Source of the DNA: Scytolyngbya sp. HA4215-MV1
Lineage (GTDB): Bacteria; Cyanobacteriota; Cyanobacteriia; Leptolyngbyales; Leptolyngbyaceae
Assembly: GCA_019359045.1 (NCBI GenBank)
Contig: JAHHIA010000002.1
Location: 180,401-244,400 of the forward strand
Length of the DNA: 64,000 bases
Reading direction: 5' to 3'
Shown: one piece after another, positions 36,957 to 45,728 of the stretch
Position numbering within the stretch: the stretch's first letter is position 1
Layout of the letters: each line of letters opens with the position of its first letter
Program-made: the position numbers and the translations under genes
The notes under the pieces: generated by a model
What the model saw: the letters and a program-made list of their open reading frames with translations, nothing else
Databases searched by the model: none
Told to the model about the DNA's origin: nothing

Positions 36957-37227
36957 GCGCCATTCCCTGGTACAGCTCCTTAAACCCAGAGCGTTGCTTG
37001 AGAGATTCCACTCCAGCTAACCTCTGGGTTTGCCGTGGTAGGGATAATTACTCCCCCTGGGCAGATCCCTGGCACACTGCCTTAAGCTAGACCAGCCCCT
37101 GTCTGGTAACACTTGAAACCTTCCTCATCACTATCTTCCCGCATCTTCCACTTCTGACTCTTCCATCCGTCATTACCTATAGGAAAATGGAGACAAATCC
37201 AGGGATCAAGCGTAGGGGTAAAGTTGA

Positions 37228-37533
37228 GTGCTGAGATTGATTTTGTATAGCAAGCCTGGTTGTCACCTGTGCGAAGGATTGCAAGAAAAGTTGGCGCAGG
37301 TACAAACCCTAACATTTGACCTGGAAATTCGGGACATTACTACCCGGGAAGATTGGTTTCAAGCTTACCAGTACGAAGTCCCGGTTCTGTTTATGGCTCA
37401 AGATGAGGATGCAAGCGCTGAAACGACAGCAGACCGATCGCTTCTGATCCCCCTTCCTCGACCTTCGCCCCGATCGACCGTGCGTCAGTTGGAGCAGATG
37501 TTACAGAAATACATGCTGGATAAGACACAATAG
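37228..37533 (+). CDS. Glutaredoxin-like protein (DUF836 family)
   Basis: A 101-residue thioredoxin-fold protein. It begins LRLILYSKPGCHLCEGLQEKL, with a glutaredoxin-type C-x-x-C (Cys-His-Leu-Cys) active site, and ends in QLEQMLQKYMLDKTQ. The cis-Pro loop appears as EVPVLFM. The start is a GTG at 37228. It precedes murE by 28 bases on the same strand, so the two are likely cotranscribed, though no functional link is known. A second site Cys is present, so dithiol chemistry is possible. Confidence 0.88.
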   Translation: MLRLILYSKPGCHLCEGLQEKLAQVQTLTFDLEIRDITTREDWFQAYQYEVPVLFMAQDEDASAETTADRSLLIPLPRPSPRSTVRQLEQMLQKYMLDKTQ

Positions 37534-37561
37534 GCGCAGATGCTTGTGAGGAGTTGTTGAC

Positions 37562-39064
37562 ATGAAATTGCGTGAGTTATTGGCTACATTACCCGCAGTA
37601 CAAATGCCCCATCACCCATCACTCGATTTAGAGGTGAAGGGCTTAACGACCAACTCGCTGGCATGTCAGCCTGGGGATTTGTTTATCGGGATGCCGGGCA
37701 CACGAGTGGATGGGGGAGAGTTCTGGCAGGGGGCGATTGCGGCGGGAGCGATCGCGGCGCTCATTTCGCCCAATGCAGCACAAAAAGCGCATGAGATGCC
37801 AGCGTTTGCGGAACTGAATCCTCTCTTAGTGCCCCTGGAAGATATGTCCAGAGCCTGCGCTCAGACATCGACCGCATTTTATGGATATCCAGCGCAGAAG
37901 TTAAAACTAGTCGGTGTGACGGGCACCAATGGCAAAACCACCACGACGCATTTGGTCGAGTTTTTGTTGAACCAGGCGCAACATTCAGCAGCGCTATTTG
38001 GTACGTTGTATGCCCGCTGGCAAAACTATCTACAAATTGCGGCACATACCACTCCTTTTGCCGTCGAGCTTCAGCATCAACTGGCATTGGCAGTAGAGGC
38101 GGGCTGTCAGTTTGGTGTGATGGAAGTCAGCTCCCATGCACTTTCTCAGGGACGGGTGTGGGGATGTCCCTTTCAGGTGGGGATCTTTACCAACTTGACT
38201 CAAGACCATTTAGACTATCACCAAAATATGGAGGATTATTTTGCTGCCAAGGCCTTGCTCTTCAGCCCAGATTATTTAGTTGGGCAGGCAGTGATTAACC
38301 AGGATGATCCCTATGGCAGACAATTGATTCAGCATTTGGATCGCGATCGTGTTTGGAGCTATAGCACTCAAACCCAGGCTGACCTATGGACGGGTGATTT
38401 GAGCTATGGTTCAGAGGGCGTTAGCGGTGTGTTGCACACACCGATGGGGAATGCAGCGTTTCGTTCCCCGTTGGTGGGGCAGTTTAATCTAGCAAATTTG
38501 CTGGCTGCGGTAGGGGCTGGCTTGTATTTGGGGCTAAGCTTAGAGGAGATTGTGGCTATCTTGCCTCAGTTTGGCGGTGTGCCGGGACGCATGGAACGAG
38601 TCCAAATTACCCCCGATCAAAACATCAGTGTCATTGTGGACTATGCCCATACGCCGGATAGTTTAGAAAATCTATTGCGGGCTGCTCGTCCTTTCGTACA
38701 GCAAAAAATGATTTGTGTGTTTGGGTGTGGCGGCGATCGCGATCGCACCAAGCGTCCCCAAATGGGTCGAATTGCTGCCGACCTGGCTGATCAGGTGATC
38801 GTCACTTCCGATAACCCCCGCACAGAAGATCCCCAGCAAATCCTGCAAGATATTTTGGCGGGAATTTCCAATACCGCAAACACAACGGTCTTGGGCGATC
38901 GTGCCGCAGCGATTCGGACTGCTATCTTGCAAGCTAACCCTGGGGATAGCGTTTTGATTGCTGGCAAAGGGCATGAAGACTATCAAATTTTAGGGACTGA
39001 AAAAATTCATTTTGACGATCGTGAACAAGCCCGACTAGCGCTGACAGAACGGTTGGCAGGATAG
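37562..39064 (+). CDS. murE: UDP-N-acetylmuramoyl-tripeptide synthetase
   Basis: Cytoplasmic ligase adding the diamino acid (meso-diaminopimelate in cyanobacteria) to UDP-MurNAc-L-Ala-D-Glu in peptidoglycan synthesis. The 500-residue protein has LVGVTGTNGKTTTTHLVEF (P-loop), MEVSSHALSQGRVWG, FTNLTQDHLDYHQNMEDYF, DYAHTPDSLENLLRAARPF and VTSDNPRTEDPQQILQDI, where the DNPR motif marks diaminopimelate-using enzymes. It follows the glutaredoxin-like gene by 28 bases. Confidence 0.97.
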   Translation: MKLRELLATLPAVQMPHHPSLDLEVKGLTTNSLACQPGDLFIGMPGTRVDGGEFWQGAIAAGAIAALISPNAAQKAHEMPAFAELNPLLVPLEDMSRACAQTSTAFYGYPAQKLKLVGVTGTNGKTTTTHLVEFLLNQAQHSAALFGTLYARWQNYLQIAAHTTPFAVELQHQLALAVEAGCQFGVMEVSSHALSQGRVWGCPFQVGIFTNLTQDHLDYHQNMEDYFAAKALLFSPDYLVGQAVINQDDPYGRQLIQHLDRDRVWSYSTQTQADLWTGDLSYGSEGVSGVLHTPMGNAAFRSPLVGQFNLANLLAAVGAGLYLGLSLEEIVAILPQFGGVPGRMERVQITPDQNISVIVDYAHTPDSLENLLRAARPFVQQKMICVFGCGGDRDRTKRPQMGRIAADLADQVIVTSDNPRTEDPQQILQDILAGISNTANTTVLGDRAAAIRTAILQANPGDSVLIAGKGHEDYQILGTEKIHFDDREQARLALTERLAG

Positions 39065-39316
39065 AACCCGATTCCCTCATCCCTAACGCTTGCCAATTTC
39101 CTAAAACTTGGCCAAATTTTTTTACACGGTTCTATTTTGAGTTCATCCTGATAGGTAGACATTCGCCGTGCTTATCTATAGAGAAAAATGCGGCGATCGA
39201 TCCCCCTGAGACGGAGCCATTCAATTAGGATCAGATCAAGTTCTAACCGGGCGATCTGACAAAGTGCTCGCAAGCTTCAATTTAAAACCCTCCAAATTTT
39301 CAGGAAATATTGCTGC

Positions 39317-40933
39317 TTGCACCCGATCGTTGAAGATGTCCCATTCACTTTATTGCGGTTCATGAATCAGCCACTGGATTTAGAGGTATCACTTTACGAA
39401 CTGGCTCAAACGGTTGCGCCATCGTCCAGTTTCGTGCAGACCAGTCCCGCAACGTTCAGAGCTTTGCTCAGTAGTTTGATTGGGCTGCTGATTGAGAATA
39501 AGCTGCCAGCGACGCTTTGGGCAAAACTTCCTCATGCTTCTGCCTGGCAAACTGAACTCAAGCAATATTGTGAATTAGTGAATGTTCCTCGGGTTGTTTA
39601 TCTGCTGAGTAGCCACAAAGAAGATGCCCCAGTGGATGAGGGAGTGACTGGGATAGTTGCTAACAGTGGTGCAGAGAGCGCCACTGTTGCTAGTGAAGAA
39701 ATTGCTGCTCAGTCAAGAAGCACGCCCGTTTCGGGGTCAGATGCCTCTTCTGAGGTTGTGTCACTGCAATTACCTGCCAATACACCGCTACGATCGGACT
39801 ATTTTTTGTTAGTTGGAACCGACTCTCTGTGTGCGCTGATTTTAGCCCATCACCCTAAACCCCTTCCTGCTTCCAGCGAAGGGATGGCGCATGAGAGCCC
39901 CGATCGCAAACAATTGCTTCAGGTTCTCTGTTCTTTCGACCAAGCCTTGATTCAAGCAGTGTTTGCTGCCATCCAGCAGGCAATCAACACAAGTAACCTC
40001 AGTGAAATCATCATCAGCCCCTTAGCAATGACGTTGGATCAGTTGTTCAGTCAGTGGCAAAGCCAATTTGCCAACTTGCCACAACAGACCGATGCCACAT
40101 TGGTTGAGCAGCTCTTTGCTAAACAAGTCCAGCGGCAAGAAGAGTTGTGGGCACGAATGACTGCTTATCGAAAGCAAGCTGAGACGATCGATGCCCTCAA
40201 CGCTCAAAACCAAGAATTGCTGAATACCATCCGCTTTAAGGATGAATTTCTCAATAATGTGGGGCAAGAGTTGCGAACGCCTTTGACCAATATGAAAACA
40301 GCACTGACATTGCTCAACTCGCCCAGCCTGAAGCCACCTCAGCGGCAGCGCTATATGGATCTCCTGAGCCAAGAGTGCGATCGCCAGAGTTCTTTGATTA
40401 CTAGCTTGCTGGAACTGGTGCGTCTGGAGCAAGTTGCGGAACAAGCCACCTTCCAACCTTTGCGCCTGAGCGAAATTGTGCCCGGCGTGGTGAGCACTTA
40501 CCAACCTCTTGCTGAGGAAAAAGGAATTCAGTTGGCATACACGGTTCCCGATGACTTGCCATCTGTATCGTGTATGAATGATTGGCTCAAACAAATTGTG
40601 ATCAATTTATTACATAACGGCATTAAATTTACCCCTAGGGGGGGGCAGGTTTGGGTTCGTGCCAAGCAACAGGGAGATTATGTCCAACTGGAGTTTCGCG
40701 ATAATGGAATTGGCATTGCCCCCAGTGAGATTTCAAAAATCTTCGATCGGTTTTATCGAGTACGCCAACCAGCCGGTGAAGAGGTGGGTGGTGTGGGGCT
40801 GGGATTGACGATTGTCCAACAGCTATTGTTTCACAGCAGTGGCTCCATTTCGGTGAAAAGCAAACTAGGAGAAGGTTCGACCTTCAATGTCCTGCTACCG
40901 ATTTATAAGAATTCAACAGATACGCTATTCTGA
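39317..40933 (+). CDS. DICT-domain histidine-kinase-like sensor protein lacking the phosphoacceptor His
   Basis: A 538-residue soluble protein; start TTG at 39317 or ATG at 39362. The N-terminal half (to about 225) fits the DICT sensory domain (PLDLEVSLYELAQTV, LSSLIGLLIENKLPA, YFLLVGTDSLCALILAHHP). A helical linker leads to HisKA: FKDEFLNNVGQELRTPLTN. The residue where the phosphoacceptor His is expected (…SHELRTPL) is Gln317, codon CAA. The ATPase boxes are intact: QIVINLLHNGIKFTPRGG (N box), RDNGIGIAPSEISKIFDRF (G1), GGVGLGLTIVQQLL (G2). It therefore probably binds ATP but cannot autophosphorylate in the usual way. Whether the change is family-wide is unknown to me. Confidence 0.88.
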   Translation: MHPIVEDVPFTLLRFMNQPLDLEVSLYELAQTVAPSSSFVQTSPATFRALLSSLIGLLIENKLPATLWAKLPHASAWQTELKQYCELVNVPRVVYLLSSHKEDAPVDEGVTGIVANSGAESATVASEEIAAQSRSTPVSGSDASSEVVSLQLPANTPLRSDYFLLVGTDSLCALILAHHPKPLPASSEGMAHESPDRKQLLQVLCSFDQALIQAVFAAIQQAINTSNLSEIIISPLAMTLDQLFSQWQSQFANLPQQTDATLVEQLFAKQVQRQEELWARMTAYRKQAETIDALNAQNQELLNTIRFKDEFLNNVGQELRTPLTNMKTALTLLNSPSLKPPQRQRYMDLLSQECDRQSSLITSLLELVRLEQVAEQATFQPLRLSEIVPGVVSTYQPLAEEKGIQLAYTVPDDLPSVSCMNDWLKQIVINLLHNGIKFTPRGGQVWVRAKQQGDYVQLEFRDNGIGIAPSEISKIFDRFYRVRQPAGEEVGGVGLGLTIVQQLLFHSSGSISVKSKLGEGSTFNVLLPIYKNSTDTLF

Positions 40934-41064
40934 ACCGATCATGGCTCCACAATCGGGATTTTGAACTTTAGGGGGCTGAATGGGGGGTGAATCCCCTCAA
41001 TTACAGCGATTATTCCAGTCATTGCGTTGTATTCTTGTCAAGGTAGGCTTAGACAGCACCCCCT

Positions 41065-42285
41065 GTGAGTGATGACGCGGATCAACTGCTGAAACAAGGT
41101 ATTGAGCAGTATCAATTGAATCAATTTGAAGCGGCGCTTCAATCTTGGCAACAAGCCTTGGCTTTGTATCATGAAAGCGGCAATGTTCGTAAACAGGGAG
41201 CCGCACTGGGTAATTTAGGTGTTGCCTATCAGGCATTAGGGCAACACGATCAGGCGATCGCAGCCTATCGGCAACATTTGACAGTTTCACGCAAAATTCA
41301 AGACTGTAAGGGCGAAAGTAATGCGCTGGGTAATTTGGGGAACTTGTACCATGCCTTGGGCGATTACGAAGAAGCCATCCATTGCCATCAGCAACGGTTA
41401 GCCATTACGCAACAATTACAAGATCGGCAAGCTGAAGGGCATACCTTAAGTAGTCTGGCAGCCAGCTACTATACATTGCACTGCTATGACAAAGCCATCT
41501 CCTGTTACGAAGTCTCTTTAGCGATCGCCCGCGAAATTCACGATTTATTCCGGCAAGCACAAGCGCTCAAACAGCTTAGATTTGCCTACCTGACATTGGG
41601 CGATTCTCACAAAGCCGCAGAATACAAACAGCAACAACTCGCCATGCTGCTGGCGCTCTTAGCCGAAACTACAACGGCTGGCTTTATTCAGTCAGCAACC
41701 ATGATTGGACTAAACCCCCTGCTCGATCTTGCCGGAGCCAATCTGAGCCAGATGGATCTGATGCGGACTGATTTTAGAGGGGCTGAGCTGCCAACAACCA
41801 ATCTTCAGGCAAGTAACCTGCATCTGGCTGACCTCAAGGGAGCGAACTTGAGGAGCGCCAATCTGAGCCATGCCAACCTAACGTTGGCAGATTTGAGCCG
41901 TGCCGATCTGCAAACGGTTGATCTCAGCCATGCCTGTCTGGACAATGCCAATCTGCGTGACGCGAACCTCAGTCATGCCAATTTGAGCCACGCCGATCTA
42001 CGCACTAAAATGCCGCGTGCTAACTTGCAGGGTGCCTGCCTAACCCACGCCAATTTAAATGGAGCTTATCTGCCTGCTGCCAATCTCAATGAAGCTGATC
42101 TGAGCCAGGCTGACTTGACCCAAGCCGACCTAAGCGAAACCACCTTGATCGGTTGTAATCTGAGCGGCACTATTTTAAAAGCAGCAACTGTAGAGAATGC
42201 TCACTTTGGTCACAATGCTGGTCTATCGGATGCTCAGAAACAGGATCTGATCAAACGAGGGGCTGTGTTTGAAGATCTCGGATAA
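41065..42285 (+). CDS. TPR-pentapeptide-repeat fusion protein
   Basis: A 406-residue soluble protein with two repeat modules. Residues about 1-195 are tetratricopeptide repeats (GNLGVAYQALGQHDQAIAAY; GNLGNLYHALGDYEEAIHCH; SSLAASYYTLHCYDKAISCY), a protein-binding scaffold. After a short helical bridge, residues about 215-390 are pentapeptide repeats in A(D/N)LxX form (LAGANLSQMDLM, ADLKGANLRSANLSHANL), which fold as a quadrilateral beta-helix. The GTG at 41065 is the start. Both modules are common in cyanobacteria; the fusion in one protein suggests an adaptor. Partner unknown. Confidence 0.9.
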   Translation: MSDDADQLLKQGIEQYQLNQFEAALQSWQQALALYHESGNVRKQGAALGNLGVAYQALGQHDQAIAAYRQHLTVSRKIQDCKGESNALGNLGNLYHALGDYEEAIHCHQQRLAITQQLQDRQAEGHTLSSLAASYYTLHCYDKAISCYEVSLAIAREIHDLFRQAQALKQLRFAYLTLGDSHKAAEYKQQQLAMLLALLAETTTAGFIQSATMIGLNPLLDLAGANLSQMDLMRTDFRGAELPTTNLQASNLHLADLKGANLRSANLSHANLTLADLSRADLQTVDLSHACLDNANLRDANLSHANLSHADLRTKMPRANLQGACLTHANLNGAYLPAANLNEADLSQADLTQADLSETTLIGCNLSGTILKAATVENAHFGHNAGLSDAQKQDLIKRGAVFEDLG

Positions 42286-42509
42286 AGATTGCGATCGCCA
42301 TGACTCCAACGCTGATCTCATGACTGGCCTTTAGACGATCGTCGTTAGACGCTAGACTTGAGATTGCTTGAATTCTCTCATCCGAGGCTTCAACAAGATC
42401 GCTATTGCCCTTCGGGTTAAGACGGAATACAACGGTACAGCTTAATTCTGATGTCTGGATTAACTTGGCGACAGTGATTTTTGCAATCAAGGCATTTATT
42501 TTTTGAACG

Positions 42510-43328
42510 GTGATTCAACCTCGTAAGCAATTTGCTCAACATTGGCTCCGCAGCGAAAAAGCATTGAGCCGAATTATGGCAGCAGCAGCACTCAATCCCC
42601 ACGATCGCGTTTTAGAAATTGGTCCCGGTACCGGGATTTTGACCCGGCAATTATTACCCTTAGCCCAAGCAGTGGTCGCCGTTGAAATCGATCGCGACCT
42701 TTGCAAATCACTGGCTCAAAAAATCGGAGAAACTGAAAATTTCTTATTGCTCCAAGGTGACTTTTTGAGCTTAGATCTCATGACATTGCTTGAGCCTTTT
42801 CCGGCATTTCAAGCACCCAACAAAGTGGTTGCCAATATTCCCTACAACATTACTGGACCCATCTTAGAAAAACTATTGGGCACGATCGCCCAGCCTGCCG
42901 CTCATCCCTTCGAGCACATAGTCTTACTCGTCCAAAAAGAAGTGGCTGAGCGTCTGCACGCGAAACCGGGTTCCCGAAACTATGGTGCCCTTTCCGTGCG
43001 GGTGCAATATTTAGCAACTTGCGAGTTTATTTGTGATGTACCTGCAAAAGCCTTTCAACCGCCTCCCAAAGTAGATTCAGCCGTCATTCGCCTGTGTCCT
43101 CATGTTCCCGACCCGATCGCCCAAGATCCCCATCACTTGCAAACTTTAGTCAAGATGGGGTTTGCCAGTAAACGTAAAATGTTGCGAAATAACTTGAAAG
43201 CAGTTGTAGAGCCTACCCGACTCACCCAATTACTGGAACAATTAAACATAAACCCACAAGTACGTGCCGAAGACCTCAGCGTCACCCAGTGGGTTGCACT
43301 CAGTGATCAGCTCAAGACGATCGCCTAA
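42510..43328 (+). CDS. rsmA: 16S rRNA dimethyladenosine transferase
   Basis: Methylates two adjacent adenines in the 3' end of 16S rRNA during 30S maturation. The 272-residue protein starts IQPRKQFAQHWLRSEKALSRI from a GTG, then VLEIGPGTGILTRQLL (SAM-binding), VVAVEIDRDLC, LLQGDFLSLDL and VVANIPYNITGPIL (catalytic NIPY). The closing VDSAVIRLCPH and FASKRKMLRNNLK are family-specific. Stands alone, 224 bases from the repeat protein gene and 272 from ispE. Confidence 0.97.
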   Translation: MIQPRKQFAQHWLRSEKALSRIMAAAALNPHDRVLEIGPGTGILTRQLLPLAQAVVAVEIDRDLCKSLAQKIGETENFLLLQGDFLSLDLMTLLEPFPAFQAPNKVVANIPYNITGPILEKLLGTIAQPAAHPFEHIVLLVQKEVAERLHAKPGSRNYGALSVRVQYLATCEFICDVPAKAFQPPPKVDSAVIRLCPHVPDPIAQDPHHLQTLVKMGFASKRKMLRNNLKAVVEPTRLTQLLEQLNINPQVRAEDLSVTQWVALSDQLKTIA

Positions 43329-43600
43329 GGATCAGTTAAAAATTTTGAGGGAGACGTGTTGATCTGAGATTTGAGAAGTCGCAAATACCGTCGGGGAGGG
43401 GCAAACCCTGGGGTACAAAATCACTCACAAAGTCCAAAAAATCATCATCCAAATGTTTTTTCTGCTAGTGATTGGGACTGCTCCTTTTTAACATCATTCA
43501 GTGCCCTCAATCTTGTTTTAAGGGGGACTAAAACTTAAAATGCCAAACTCAACATCTAAAACTTAAAGCCCCAAATTTACTCCATAGAACTCTTTTCCTT

Positions 43601-44554
43601 ATGCGTTCTTACTCTCTCCTGGCTCCAGCCAAAATCAATCTTTATCTGGAAATTGTGGGCGATCGCCCTGATGGATATCATGAACTCGTCATGCTGCTAC
43701 AAAGCATTGACCTTGCCGACCAAGTCGATCTTCGATCGAGCAGCACTGACAAAATCTTGATTCACTGCGACAACCCGAACATTCCATCAGGAAAAGAAAA
43801 CTTGGCATACCGGGCAGCTGAACTGATGACTCGACAATTTCCCGAGTGCTTTGCCCGATATGGCGGTATCGAAATTACCTTACATAAACATATTCCTGCG
43901 GAAGCTGGGTTAGCAGGTGGTTCGACCGATGCTGCGGCCGTACTCGTCGGTATCGATCTGCTCTGGGATCTGGGGCTGACTCAAATTGAACTCCAGGATC
44001 TGGGGGCAATGCTTGGTTCAGATGTGCCTTTTTGTGTGGCAGGCGGTACCGCGATCGCCACAGGACGCGGCGAGCAACTCAATCCCTTGCCCGATCTTGA
44101 AAACCTCTATGTCGTGCTGGCAAAATATCGAAATTTGCCTGTTTCTACCGTTTGGGCTTACCAAGCCTATCGTCAGCGCTATTATGACACCTATCTACCT
44201 GCCGAAGCCGATTGGCAAGCGCGACGACAGCATATTCATTCGGGACCCATGGTTGCCGCGATCGCCCATCGAGATCATGTAGCGATCGGGCACCTGCTCC
44301 ACAACGACCTCGAAAAAGTTGTCTTTCCCGAATTTCCTAAAATTGCCCATTTAAGAGACACTTTCAAGCATTTTGATATCCTTGGCACTTTAATGTCAGG
44401 CTCAGGCTCCACCGTCTTTGCCCTGGTAGAATCTCAAACACAGGCGCAACAAATTCAACAACAAATGCAAACTGCGATCGCCGATCCCACCCTTGACCTC
44501 TGGATCAGCAAATTTACCAACACAGGCATTCGGTTAGCCTCAACGGTGAATTAG
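43601..44554 (+). CDS. ispE: 4-diphosphocytidyl-2-C-methyl-D-erythritol kinase
   Basis: GHMP-type kinase of the methylerythritol phosphate pathway, which makes isoprenoid precursors for carotenoids and chlorophyll tails. The 317-residue protein starts with SYSLLAPAKINLYLEI, then GYHELVMLLQSIDLADQV, HIPAEAGLAGGSTDAAAVL (ATP-binding glycine loop), LGSDVPFCVAGGTAIATGRGE and TLMSGSGSTVFALVES (motif 3). ATG start. It precedes a DUF3082 gene by 44 bases. Confidence 0.97.
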   Translation: MRSYSLLAPAKINLYLEIVGDRPDGYHELVMLLQSIDLADQVDLRSSSTDKILIHCDNPNIPSGKENLAYRAAELMTRQFPECFARYGGIEITLHKHIPAEAGLAGGSTDAAAVLVGIDLLWDLGLTQIELQDLGAMLGSDVPFCVAGGTAIATGRGEQLNPLPDLENLYVVLAKYRNLPVSTVWAYQAYRQRYYDTYLPAEADWQARRQHIHSGPMVAAIAHRDHVAIGHLLHNDLEKVVFPEFPKIAHLRDTFKHFDILGTLMSGSGSTVFALVESQTQAQQIQQQMQTAIADPTLDLWISKFTNTGIRLASTVN

Positions 44555-44598
44555 GGAGTCGGTGACCCAAAACTCCAAACCTTCCCCCTCTCCCTTCT

Positions 44599-44916
44599 AT
44601 GACTCTCCCCACTCCTCCTCCTTCCCCCACCCCGCCGAACCCCTGGCAATGCCTCGGTGGTTCGATCGTGGCAGGGGGCATTGCCAGCGTTTTGTATATG
44701 CTGACTACCTCGATCGCTCAAGCCTTTGCTAATAAACCGCTTGCTTCAGACAATTTCACAGCCCGGCGCATCGCCGCCGCCGTCAGAACCCTGGTGGTCG
44801 GCTTAAGTGCTCTAGGCACAGGGATCTTTGCCCTAGCAGCGATTGGGCTATTTGCCTTGGGCATCCAGCTTTGGTTACGATCGAAACAAAAAACTACACC
44901 CCCCGCCGACTCCTGA
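44599..44916 (+). CDS. DUF3082-family membrane protein
   Basis: A 105-residue cyanobacterial protein. A proline-rich N-terminus (TPPPSPTPPNPWQ) precedes two membrane helices (GGSIVAGGIASVLYMLTTSI and LVVGLSALGTGIFALAAIGL, the latter extended by FALGIQLWL) and a short basic end. Family members are of unknown role and often sit near ispE. Spacing of 44 bases suggests a shared transcript with ispE. Confidence 0.85.
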   Translation: MTLPTPPPSPTPPNPWQCLGGSIVAGGIASVLYMLTTSIAQAFANKPLASDNFTARRIAAAVRTLVVGLSALGTGIFALAAIGLFALGIQLWLRSKQKTTPPADS

Positions 44917-45010
44917 GCATCGCCCCATGGCAACCCTGCCGCAGGAAAAGGATCCATTCAAAACTGCCTACCCAACCGCAGCCCTATTATTGTGTCTGCC
45001 TACTAACCTG

Positions 45011-45700
45011 TTACTTGCTTAAAGGGACAAGCCGCCGATATTGGTAAGAATTGGCTTGTGCGCCCCAGACTTGTTTGCCTTGGGCATCAAAACCCCGATC
45101 CCAGGTTTCCATCCCCGTTTCAGAGAGTACGACCCGGTTAGTAATCCGCACTGCCCCGCGATAGTTCGCCGGACAGCCATCAAGGGGCGTGCTGCCAATG
45201 AATACCGTGCCAACTTGTCGCAGGAATACGCTGCACACCGGTTGACCCAAATCCCCAACTTCCAGGCTGCGATCGACTTCAGGGCGATCGCATAACCCTT
45301 TCCAGGTGTCTGTGGTTGTGGGTTTAAACGAGAGGGACTGCACACTCTCGCTATAGGGACTGGGGGAAATCTGTAGAAACCTTTGCCGATAGGGCTGAGC
45401 TAGATTACTGGTGAGTGACTGCTCCTGATAGAGAAAAATTCTTTGCTCTTTTCGGGGAGCAGCATTTTTGACCCTAACTTGACAGGTCGTCATTCTGACA
45501 CTGGGCGCTTTGGGGTTTGTCGCCGCCTGCGCCGAGGTATCCATGACGCCAATCAAGCGATTTGCGACTTCTTGTGCCTGACGTTCTACTTTAGTCCGAT
45601 CGCCAGCAGATTGTGCTTGAACGTTCAAAGCAGGCAGGATCAGCCAGACTGTCAGCATCAGAACGACAGAAGTCTTCGCGCCGATCGACACGGTGTTCAT
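45011..45700 (-). CDS. Exported CpcT/CpeT-like protein (bilin lyase fold)
   Basis: A 229-residue protein. Residues 1-29 form a signal peptide (VVLMLTVWLILPALNVQA, cut after VQA), odd for this family, whose studied members attach bilins to phycobiliproteins in the cytosol. The family core is present: RIFLYQEQSLTSNLAQPYRQ, CDRPEVDRSLEVGDLGQPVC, GSTPLDGCPANYRGAVRITN and MDTWDRGFDAQGKQVWG-like ETWDRGFDAQGKQVWGAQAN. Five Cys could form disulphides outside the cytosol. It lies 28 bases downstream of a phytochrome-like protein on the same strand. A lyase activity is not shown. Confidence 0.78.
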   Translation of the reverse strand: MNTVSIGAKTSVVLMLTVWLILPALNVQAQSAGDRTKVERQAQEVANRLIGVMDTSAQAATNPKAPSVRMTTCQVRVKNAAPRKEQRIFLYQEQSLTSNLAQPYRQRFLQISPSPYSESVQSLSFKPTTTDTWKGLCDRPEVDRSLEVGDLGQPVCSVFLRQVGTVFIGSTPLDGCPANYRGAVRITNRVVLSETGMETWDRGFDAQGKQVWGAQANSYQYRRLVPLSK

Positions 45701-45728
45701 AAAATTGTCTCTGCAACATGGGTCAATT

